A DNA stretch of 64,000 nt from Kalaharituber pfeilii (taxonomy: Eukaryota; Ascomycota; Pezizomycetes; Pezizales; Pezizaceae). Each line of letters begins with the position of its first letter. The first letter of the stretch is position 1. The stretch is taken from assembly GCA_015179045.1 (NCBI GenBank), contig WHUZ01000082.1:1-64000 (forward strand). The letters run 5' to 3'. This document shows, piece after piece, positions 32,187-42,900 of this stretch. The position numbers and the translations under genes were made by a program. A model generated the notes under the pieces. It searched no databases, was not told the origin of the DNA, and was given only the letters and a program-made list of their open reading frames with translations.

Positions 32187-32875
32187 AGAGGGATTTTGCA
32201 ACCCTGTACGTAACCCTGTAGGGTGGAATTCAAACCAACATGGGTAAAATGAAGTATCCCCAAACTGTACAAGACACAAGACAAGCTAGTTTATGCCAGC
32301 TTAGAACTCTGAACCTCAGTTTACTATCACGATCATCAACTTCACCCAATGCAATACCAATGCCAGTTTGCTCTTCCCAAGATTGATACTACTGGAGTAT
32401 TTCCAAGCAATACTCCTAGGTATGTAGTTTAAACTTGAACAGTGTCAACATTACAATATAGCTACTTTTCATTACCAACCCCCGATACAGTATAAGTCAC
32501 ATTTATGGATACTACTATCAAGTGGTTAGGGAGATATTGAATGTATTGAACATTGATAAATTTACCTGGTTGAGTTATGCCTTGTAGATATAATAATTAT
32601 CAGTATTTCGATCTTGTTCAATATGTTTGGTATTTTTTTAATATATTACTAAGCGTACTCATTGGTTCCTCACGAGAGACTTGCCCACTTGTGGTTGTTT
32701 GTTGTAGTCGATTCTGAATTCCACCCGCGCTAACAGTGTGGACTTATTACTTCCACTGCTAGCGCGGGTGGAATTCAAAAGCCCGGGGACCCATGTCAGC
32801 ATCTAAACCCGTTCAGGTCCGTTGCTGTCGCAACAGGTTTTTGAATTCCACCCTGCAGGGTTGCAAAATCCCTCT
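32187..32875. mobile_element. Nested inverted-repeat element with 3-bp duplication
   Basis: The termini AGAGGGATTTTGCAACCCTG are inverted at 32856-32875. AAT is present on both sides (32184-32186, 32876-32878). The left arm of the host element (30575-30590) retains the uninterrupted site. A 3-bp duplication fits PIF/Harbinger-type elements. Inside is a further hairpin at 32711-32779 with arms GAATTCCACCCGCGCTA. GGGTGGAATTC occurs four times in the element. There is no coding frame. Confidence 0.78.
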
Positions 32876-33354
32876 AATGTACATCGATGCAAACTGGAGT
32901 TTTTCATGCCCATTCAATGGATGAAAATATGATTGCACTCTACAGTCCCGTTTTGGAGATAGATGCGCAGCCCCGCAGAACAAGCCAACTCTGAAATACG
33001 AGGGCGCAATGTCTCAAGAAAGGAGCATACAGTGCATGTTGTAGAACTCGGGTTTTACTAACCTTGTATCGTAATATAGCACTGCTAGCACCATTGCCAC
33101 TATTGTATGAGCAGGTGAAGTGTTGCAGAGAGTGGGTATTTGTTGGTGAGAACTGGAGGGTTATTTCATCAGGTACAGAGGTGATACAACTCGTAGCATT
33201 TTTGCTCTTTTTCTTTTTTTTTTTGGTGAAAAAAAAATCAGCACTGTGAATATAGTCTATAGTAAAATTGATTGGACATATCAGAGATATACTCTTTGAG
33301 ATATGCCTGTGGGGGAGGGTGCGACAAGGTGTCCAGCGAGGTCTGACTTTCGTT

Positions 33355-33422
33355 TTTTTCACGTTACCCCGCTTGCAGCTGTCCGCCATGGCAGGGCAAA
33401 AAAAAAAAAAAAAAAAAAAAAA
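33355..33422 (-). mobile_element. Family A tail flanked by homopolymers on both sides
   Basis: The minus-strand family-A tail has the expected T-run on its left (about 7 T from 33353) but also an A25 run directly right of its 5' end (33398-33422). The flanks GACTTTCGTT (33345-33354) and GACCTTCGTT (33423-33432) look like one target duplication with a mismatch. Confidence 0.8.
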
Positions 33423-33610
33423 GACCTTCGTTACCTAAACGGGTGATGGTATGCCACCAGGCTACTCCAGTACATCGATGCTTCCATCCGCCGCGGGATC
33501 TGTTATCATGCATATGTAGACCTTAAACCCAACTTAGGTCGGCCCTAGTAACTGCACTGGCCTCGACTGACATCATTTTCAATCTCGCTGCAGCTAACGT
33601 TTGGCACCAT

Positions 33611-33678
33611 CCTGCCATGGCGAACAGCTGCAAGCGGGGTTACGTGATAAAAAAAAAAAAAAAAGAAAAAAAAAAAAA
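33611..33678 (+). mobile_element. Ultra-short LINE tail insertion, family A
   Basis: A family-A tail with an A-run interrupted by G. Only a vague flank similarity (TTTGGCACC / TTTGTTGCACC) is seen, so the duplication has decayed. Confidence 0.8.
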
Positions 33679-34196
33679 GCTTTGTTGCACCGACGTCATA
33701 ACTTTACTATCTTTAACACAGTACGAGTTTCATATACATTGTATCTACGGAGAGTGTTTGCAACTGTATAGTATTTGCTGTTTCAAAATTATTATCAGGT
33801 CAAATTGATAATCAAGGATAATCACTATTACCATCTTTTGATACTGCACATCCATTGGTTGCGCAGATATATCAATAGAAAACAGCTGGAAGACTCCATT
33901 GTAATATCGTCTGCAACAGTTCTGACGTTGCCCAGTATTGGGCCTCAATAAAAGATCATATGTCCTGTGAGTGGATGAGCATGGAACAATGTAACGGATA
34001 TATTAGGGTCTAATACACAGTTGAGGCTCACGGCATATGAAGAACAGGGTTAACACAAAATGCATGATAGACTTAGAACAATTATAGGGGCCTTGAATCT
34101 TAGGCAGCTGCCTAAAGCGCGGCAGCCCAAGAACTCATAAAGTGCTATCTCGTAAACCGTGGCTACACTGTAACCCTTAGCCAGGCTCACGGACAC

Positions 34197-34234
34197 GCCC
34201 TGCCATGGCGAACAACTGCGCGCGGGGTCACGTG

Positions 34235-34277
<43 letters not shown>
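34197..34277 (+). mobile_element. Ultra-short LINE tail insertion, family A
   Basis: A family-A tail with an A-run of over 40. A perfect 14-bp duplication, AGGCTCACGGACAC, lies at 34183-34196 and 34278-34291. Confidence 0.92.
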
Positions 34278-34281
<4 letters not shown>

Positions 34282-34429
34282 TCACGGACACATATCAAAC
34301 CCTTAGACTCCCTGCCTACGGCCACCACAATAACTTCCAGCGCACAACCCGCGGTTTGAATGTGAGCGTGAGGTTATTTTGAGTACACTGCTACACAGCA
34401 GAACGACGGCTGGCACAGGGCACAGAAGC

Positions 34430-34492
34430 CTTTTTTTTTTTTTTTTATATATATCACGTAACCCCGCTTGCAGCTGTTCGCCATAGCAGGGC
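34430..34492 (-). mobile_element. Ultra-short LINE tail insertion, family A
   Basis: This 63-bp insertion has a perfect 12-bp duplication, GGGCACAGAAGC, at 34418-34429 and 34493-34504. Confidence 0.92.
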
Positions 34493-34504
34493 GGGCACAG
34501 AAGC

Positions 34505-36915
34505 TGGCATAGTCCTCACTTTAACACAGCTGTAGACGTATTGTACTTCATTCTCTCACCTCTGTTGCACATGTCAAGTGTGTGTGTTTGAACTTGGATC
34601 TCTTTTACGTTTTAAACTTTGCGCACGCGCAAGGGTGAGCCCGCTCGAGTCCTCTTGTGGATAAACGAATTACATCAGGGACCTATATGTCGACCAGACT
34701 ATCTATATGTGTCAAGGATTAGGCTTCTAACCGGGCTAGCCATCTTTCCTCACATATTCCGGGCAGTTCCGCATTGAATAGCTCAGCTACTAATCTAGTG
34801 AAAATTCTCCACCTAACCCCGCCTCTCCCTCTGCATTGTCCGTCTTGACCAATTACCCAATCATGTACCGACAATAATTCAGCCTGAAGTGAAAGCAGCA
34901 GAGTTTGCAACCTTGCCCGGCCATCCTTCTTTATCATCTATAGCATTACGTGTTGCAGGACGTAACGCTGTGGTGACGACGACGGAGGATGATATCCATA
35001 ACACTATGCATGTCAGTTGATATATCCTGCATTCTAAGCTGTTGCCTACAAGGAGTGTAGTATGTAAGTAGGGTGTTATCCAATTTGGATCGGTGCATTG
35101 ATGAATAGCACGTAGTGACATGACTTTTTGGAGCTGTACAGTAATCAACGAGCGATATGAGCGACGTGCATCTTCTGCTGTGTACGTCCATTGAGCTTCG
35201 AGAATCCAGGGCGGCACGCGATTAATGATATTAAAAAAAAAAAAAAAGAGCTTCGAGACATGTACAATATGCGGCTTGTCCCAATTATGTCTAATAAACA
35301 AAATTGGAAAGTCTTTTTTATGGCGATCAGGTAAACTGGAATTATGTACCCCCACAGATAAGCGACAGTTTTTTCCTTAAAAAAAAAAAAAGACATTTTG
35401 CGGGTACACCTACCTGAGACATGATTCGCAACCATACTCTTAAGACTTAGACGACGTATCGGAGCCCTTAGACATCAATGTTTGTAATTTAAGTTAACCC
35501 ACGGCTAACTGGGATTGCAAGGGATGTTATGTTCTATACATCAGCCTCGCGATGAATCGTGCTAAGTAGATCTCTTATAGCAAGAGTAATGTATGTGAGT
35601 GGGAGATCTATATACTTTGCTATTTTGTACGAGCGTCCAGTAATTTCCTAACAACGATTGGTCTAGGGGATGCTGTATTTGCAAGGTTTCTGGGAAAAGA
35701 GAACGCATTATGCCTTGGTTGTTTGAGACACGCAGTCGAGCGCTCCCCCAGTAGAATCTCTATCTCACCCAAGGTTGCCCAAGGTCGGTCCTGATAAAAG
35801 ATTCCGATTCTCCGAAGTCCAATTATATAGCTTTCTAGGCTTTTTTCTTAGTGTTGGGTTGGGGGGGGGGGGGGTGCTCGGCTGCATGTATCACTAAGTT
35901 TATCATACCACTATGAACGGTATAATTGATCTACAGGACCCACTAGTTTATCCATGCAGGCCAGTCGCCAAGCTAGCGTTGATCCATATTGAGCTTGTAT
36001 TACTGAATTGGGTATGACGTGAACTCATGGTTTGCTACATTTGTGATCTGGGTATTTGCAAGCAAATGTTTAACAATTCATATCATGGCACTGCAATACA
36101 TCGGTTAGTTCGTATTAACAAGGTGGCCATGTTTCTCGTATGCGAGTCCAATCCTCACATATGACCTGGATGTGCATGCAGGTGTTGCTTCAATAAATCC
36201 TTGATGTACAGTATACAGCTATAGACTATATTGCACACAACATGGATAGGTTGGATAGACATGGATGGTAATATTTCGCCCACAAGAGCGCTTAAACCAG
36301 AAGCTACCGATGATTCAGTAAACGAAAAAAAAAACAAGTAATTGGAAATAGAATCATATGATACAGCATTGTCGCACTGTATTGTGTTTACAGGGATTAG
36401 TGCATATACGAGATGTACATCTTACGGGAGGTGCCCGACAGGTACGTCAGTAACATACTGTAATCTGCTCATTGTTAGGCTTCGACAGATCATCTCTATG
36501 AGCGCAGTCGCCAATAGCATATGCGGGTAGCTCAGCAGCAAACTCTGATGCACACCAGTGTACTCCGATGCTGTGCTCAAATCTATGGGACGCACCTGTC
36601 TATAGAGCCTATTCTCCATTCAGCATAGTCCGATTTCATACTGTCGTCCATTCTTCAGAGCTGGAAATGGATGCAAGTATTCGCAAAGAAATAAACTAGG
36701 ACGGTAGCGACCTCAAAAGTAAGGAGCAAGCGTCCCAACAACTCCACTGTTGTTGTCCATCGCACTCAGCTCATCATTGAGCTACCCGTTGTAGCTCACA
36801 ATATTACTGTACTTCCCCATATTCAGCTCCAAGCAAAATACAACCACTCTCAATCGCGGAACCAACACCGGCAGATATAGACAGATCAGGCACTGCTGCC
36901 CCCTAGCACCACAAA
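34505..36915. other. Intergenic DNA upstream of the giant gene
   Basis: No recognised gene. It contains one short insertion (35204-35247) and a G14 tract (35861-35874). The last several hundred bases should hold the promoter of the gene starting at 36916, but no clear TATA or CCAAT box stands out. Confidence 0.4.
35204..35247 (+). mobile_element. Ultra-short LINE tail insertion, family B
   Basis: This 44-bp insertion is truncated inside the hairpin (it begins ATCCAGGGCGG). A perfect 11-bp duplication, GAGCTTCGAGA, lies at 35193-35203 and 35248-35258. Confidence 0.92.
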
Positions 36916-39900
36916 ATGGGGGGCGACGAAGATGTTGCCAATGCCATGGCAAGGCTCCTTGACGAGTCGCACTCCCAAGTCCGTTTCCCACTCAAGCCAG
37001 ACGACGATGACTCGGTCAAGCCCTCCACCACGCTTACATACCAGTTTAACGCAACCGCCTCTGTCAATCTACAGACGTCATGGGAGATTTTTAAGGGAAT
37101 GACTTTACATGATGTTACGCTAACAGTTGTCGCCGAGGGGGCGGGCGGTTCCGGCACAATGGGACACGATGGTGAGTTATCGAAGCCGCTTTCTCTATAG
37201 GTTTCAACGCAGCAGAAAATTAATGAAAACTGTATATGCATGTATATGTATATGTGGATATATTTATGAACCAGTCGCTGGTACTTTGCTGCGGTCACAG
37301 CATATACTGTCTTGAAACAAGAGCTAACACGCATGCGTACTAGTGGGAGTCGGGATCGCTTTGCAAGCGCGATGCACAATTGCCAATGTTTTCTTCACAG
37401 TCGAGGGTGTGATTCCAGATATTCGGTACGACACTACGAGCAGCGGCGACAAGCGCAATGTTAAGAACATTGAGTTCATATTAACTATCAGGGCGGCAAA
37501 GGTTAACCCGGGCCGTGTGTCTGCCGGTGAGCTAGTTTCTGGGCTCACCACCCCTGCCGGCGGCAAAGAGAAGCAGGGAGGATTCAACTTTGACGAGGCT
37601 GTGGGGCCCGTGCTGACCGCCGACCTCCGCGGCAAGCTGTGCGGCAAGCAGGGCTCGACTGGATTTGTTGCAGCAGCGAGGCTACATATATCTAGGGGCC
37701 AGGAGAGCGAGTATTTTCTCCGGCGGATCGAGTTTGGCGTGCAAGGGCAGCTTGACTGGCAGCCGACTAGCCAGTTGAGGGTGACGGACGTCAGGCTTGC
37801 AGTACTTGTGCAACGGGGGGCGGTCGATAAGGAGTGGGAGTGGAATGTTGGCGCAGAGGGCACCGTGGCGATATCTGGGGTACCTGTCAGAGTGAGCGCC
37901 GGGTTCACAAAGGATACGACGGGCAAGGAGTTGGTGTTGATGATGGAGGCGAGGGGGTGGCAGGGGCTGAGCGCTGCGGACGTGGTCAAGGCGGTGCAGC
38001 CCGGGCAGGAAGACGGAGGTGGGCAGGAGGACGGGGCGGGCGTGGCCGAGGCGGCGACTGGCGGGCTGCCAGCGGACGCGCAAAGCATTGGGGAGAGCTT
38101 GCAAGCTGCGTGGAAGCAAGGCAGCACCGATGTGCTTGCCAGGATCGTGATCTCAAAAGACCGCAGCAGTGGCAGCAGCGGGCGCGGGGGGCCTGGCGCA
38201 GCTGCGCCGGCGGGCAAGGGCCGCGAGGACTCGAATGGGCGCCCGCTTTGGGGCCGGGAGGACGCGGACAACTGGGGTCTGAAGGAAGTGGAGGTCTCCG
38301 TACGCTCGCGGGACATCCACTGGGCACCAACGGAGAGCCTCACGCTGTTGGGGATGTATCTCGCCTTCCGCGCGCAAAGGGCCGGGGCGGCGAGGCAGCC
38401 CGCAAAATTAGCTCTCAACAAGCAGCGACCGGCCGCCGGGGATGCAACTAAGGACGGGAAAAACAAATGGGAGTTTGCAGGCTTCATCGGGTGTTCGCTC
38501 GTCCTCGGCAAGAGTGGCCAGTTCCTCCTCACCGCAGCCGTCTCTTACGATAGCACTGCGAACCAGCTCCTTGTCGAGGCCTACCTGCCCGACGGCGCGT
38601 ACGGACCGCTCGACGAGGTTGCCCGGGATTTTGCGCGCGTCAACAATTCCACCAGCAGAATGACCAAAGAGGACGCAGGAGCAGCCGCTACCTCACCAGA
38701 CGCCGACTTTAGCCTCGCTGCTGAAGCAGAGAAGAATCCCGCCCCTACAGGGTCACCACTTGACCTCTCCGGCGCCGTCCGTGACTCCCGCAAGGGCAAA
38801 TATCGTGGGCTCTCGCTCGTCCTCAAAGAGAAGAAAATCCTCCGCGCTACATTCCAAGCGTGGTACGACGGCACGTGGAACATCACCGACAGCATTCAAC
38901 TTACTAATCTTGGCATTTATTTCGATGTGGCGAACCCGCAAGAGGCAGTGAAGCGCAAGATCACAGGGTACGTGTGTGGGCAAGTGGATATTTCACAGAA
39001 GTTGACATTGTTTGCATTTATCGCGGGTGTAGCCAAGCGGGAGGACGATGTTTTCTGGGTTGGGCTGTCGGCGAACTACGATCCTGCAGGAGGGTTGGGG
39101 GCAGAACCTAAGGATGTGCTCGCGAACAAGCAGTTTGGAAAAGTTGACGTGCCGGAGAAGGACTGGGAGTTGCCAAATTTCCCCGTGAAGGTAGAGGAGG
39201 TAGTGAAGAAGGTAGACGCAAAGCTGTTGGCTAAGATTGTCAGATTGAAGGAAGGGAAAGTGCAAAATGATCACGAGCAGAAAAAAGTCACGAGGCTGAA
39301 GCAGTTGCTAGTCGCCGTGGAAATCAAGGGAGAATGGGATTTATGGGGCGAAGTCAAGCTTGCTGGATTGAGGTTTGGGTTACTTGTGGATTGGTTGGAA
39401 ATTGATGTTGGTCGTGATCGTGACAAGTCTACAGTGGCTGACAAGGATGATGGAAGCACCGACGTGGATGGGAAGGGAGCAGAGGTTGCAAGAAGCGAAG
39501 GGCGGAAGTACACGATTATGGCGCAGTTGCATGGGAAGATTACGGCGAAGACAGGGACTGGGGACCGCTACAATGTGGAATTCCAGGGCAGTTTCACGCA
39601 CGGGAGGAAGGATACGGATTTTTTTTTTTTTTTTTTTTTTATTTCACGTAACCCCGCTTGCAGCTGTTCGCCATGGCAGGGTCCCTGGACCGAAGTCCTT
39701 ATGGCCCGGAGACAGGCACCTGTGCAACTACATACAAAATCGTCCCCTGTAAAAACACACAACGATACTATGACTTCGGTGATGTGGAGGAAACACAAAG
39801 CGAAAGCCCAATCCCCCAAGAGAACAATTAAGCACGAATACTCAAATATCCCCCCAGAGAATCAAGCAGTCATATCCATCTCCTCCACATCCCTCCCCTT

Positions 39901-42900
39901 CCCCTTTCTGTCCACCTTTGTCATTCTGTCCCAGTCATACAAGCACGAGTGGTACCATTTGCCTGATAACCGTACCTTCGCTGGTGTTTGACTATCTGAT
40001 TCTACCTCCCCCTCCAGGTAGATAACAATCGAGCTAGTCTTCTTTCCCTCCCTCCTTTCTTTTCTCACCAACCATCTTGCCGCAACAATCTTCCCCATCC
40101 ATGGGTTCGCCTTTTCCATCCACTCTCTTACTTTCCCAAGTTTCTTCGTCACCGCTATGCCATGCACCACAACTGCCCGGCCAGATTGCGGGAGCCTTTC
40201 TTTCTGGGATGTTCTTGCTTTCGGAGATGATGTTGGAGGCTTCTTGTTCTGCTTGGGGGGGTTGGTACTGGACCCCCTTGCTGCGTTTTTGGATTGAGAA
40301 GCGGTGGACCTTGTTCGGTTTTTCGGTGGTGCTGCTGGAGGTGGGTTGGTTTTTTGTGCTAGGGGTGTATTTGGTGGAATGCTTTGAGAGACGATTGCTG
40401 CATATGACAGCGGAGGTATTGTCTCTGGCTCGGTCTGTGTTTCCCCTTCCTTTTGCCTATAACTTCGCTGTGTGGGAGCATAGTTCTTGCAACGTTCCCC
40501 TTTCGCTGCTGCTGCGAGTAAATCTATGCGCTGGTGTACGTGTCCGAGATAGCCTAGGAACAAGTCTGTTGGCTCGAAGTTTGGTCTTTTCATAAGGTCT
40601 TCTATACATTTCTGGATATGAATAATGATATCTCCCACTGCCTCAAGCATACAAGTCATATTAACTCCACCAAGTTTTTCAATGATTGACTGGAGCAGTG
40701 GGGCCTCGAGACGAGTACTTCTGGCAAGTGTTGTCTTGGCACCTGAAGATGTGTTTTTCGGTGCCGGGCTGCCCAATGCCGCGAATCGATTGGTTCGATC
40801 CATGGTGGAAGTGCCAAGAAGTCAGGGGTAATAGTGTGCTTGTCAACGGAGCAGGGAGCTGAAATCTCCTCAAAACTTAACCCCCAAGGGAAACTTGAGG
40901 AGTTGGGTTTTTTGGAATAAAAGTTAGATCTAAAGACTCAGCGCACTGAGAGCTTTCGATCTATGTATGTTTCGCTGGGGGGGACGCTGTGGTTGCGGAG
41001 TGGCTTCCGAGTGCTCGTCCTGTCGAAGTGGTTGTCGCTGGAAGGATACGGATGAATTTGCGCTAGACGTCACAGTGCACAAAGTTCGTAGTGAGATAGA
41101 TGGCAAGGCCATCTCAGCATCGGCGTCAGAAGTGGCGCAGTTAAACATATTTGGGGGGAGGGCAATCGAGTCTGAGGAGGTGAAGGCGCAAATTCCATGT
41201 AAGTGTTCTGTATTAACATTGAGCGGAGCGATGCTTACAAAGAGTTAAAATTAAGCCGACTATCCTGTTAATCACGAGCAACTTCTGAAGGACGCTAGCA
41301 TCATCGTCTCCGCAAAAATCAGCAAAGACAACAGCAAACCGGAAAGTGGCGGCAAGCAATCATACAAACTTGACTCCATCCTCCTCCGCCTGGCCCAAAA
41401 ACAGGGGTGGCGCATCAGTGAGACACTCTCCCTCGTCGATTCTTCGCTGGCACTCACTATCTTCTCCCCCCTCGAGCAACATTCCCGGAAGTACGAGGTC
41501 GAGATATACACGAAACTGAGACTGAACGGCGTTACTGATGTACTGGAAGGAAGGGTAACATACAAAGACAAAAGTCTCAAGGTATCACTGTCATCCGGGA
41601 ACATAGATGAGATCTGGAAGGCTTTGTTTGCGGGGTCCAAGAATGACAGGGGTGAAGAGGCGGCACTGATAGTCCCAGAGGGGTGTCCGGTTGAATTGAA
41701 CAAAAAGCGTTCAGATTTTCAGCTCAACCTGGAGTTTTCGCAAGCTGAAAGTGGCTCTTGGGCACTTAAAAGGGGGGCACTAGCGCTGGCACATTCTGGC
41801 TCGGACCAATGGAAGATCGGAGACGCAATTACAATCTCAGAGCTGGGGCTTTCTGCAGTCATCGAGACAACGGGGAAAAAAGTGGACAAGTGGACGTTGA
41901 CGTTCTATGGGAAAGCTACCATTGATGAAGTGAATGTTCAACTGTCAGTCACAGCCGATAGCAAGAAGGCAATCACTGTTCGTGTTGCAGCTGCCCAGGG
42001 TGTGTCACCGAAGAACTTGATCACCGCTGTTGTACCTTACGGGATGAAGAATGAGGGCGTAAACACTCCACCATTACCATCGGCTTCAGGGCTCGCCCAA
42101 TACACGACTACCGCCGCTTTTGGAGAGATTAAGTTTGCGAAGCATGGTACACAGTGGGGATTCGAGAGTGCGGCGATTGAGGTTGCAACGGGGACGGACT
42201 GGGAGTGGAGTTTGATTGAGAAGACATTGAAGCTGAAGCAGCTGGCTGCGAGACTAGAGGTGAAGAAAGGCTCTGGACCTGAAATCAAGGTACAGATGAA
42301 GGTGCAACTGCGAGCAAAGCTTCTGTACAACACTCGCGACGCGAGCGGGCAGGAGCTTGACCTTGTCTTTGAAGCTAATAAGCACAATCTCACGCTTTCC
42401 GTGGATCCTCCTGAGCGATGTGGATTCTCAGTGGTAGTCTATGTGACGACAGGCGGGCAGATCGCCCTCCCTCACATTGAATTATTCCCCGACGAGTTCC
42501 GCATCAAACAGATAAACCTGGAATTAGAGTGGGGTGGAACAAGGAAGGAAGGTCGTTTCAAAGGTATTTGCCATGATTGGACAATCGCCTCGGTTGCGCC
42601 CAGCCTAGCGTCCGTCAAGGAGCCCAGGATAGAATTGCGGGTCGGGCGAGGGAGTAGCTTAGGCAAACTCGCCGGAGATTGCATGGTGCTGAAGGTGAAG
42701 ATCCCGGTGACGTATGATCTACCAAAGGGGCCATTGAAAATATTCGGCCTGGACGCGAGGAAGATTAAGGAGATAGTCACGAGGTTGAAGAAGCTATTTG
42801 AGGAGACTACAAGGGCGATCCGCAAGATTGCAGACATTGTGAAAGATCTGACGAAGCAGTTAGGCAGTGCCGGGGGAGCAGGCGCCGCTGGAGCTATGGC

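Larger units (their letters stand above)
30530..32935. mobile_element. Inverted-repeat DNA element, heavily nested
   Basis: The left arm (about 30530-30815) reappears inverted on the right (about 31905-32186, then 32879-32935 after a nested insertion). Examples are GAGTGTTCGAATTTGAATGT at 30588 and its complement at 32160, and the AGCAGGAAATATCGTTG block. No transposase frame is visible. Insertions at 30927, 31288, 31614, 31971 and 32187 lie within it. The outer edges are approximate. Confidence 0.7.

Noticed and set aside
37324..38532. 402-residue antisense frame over the giant gene
   Set aside because: It is Pro/Ser/Ala-rich and is the shadow of a GC-rich, well-conserved plus-strand exon.
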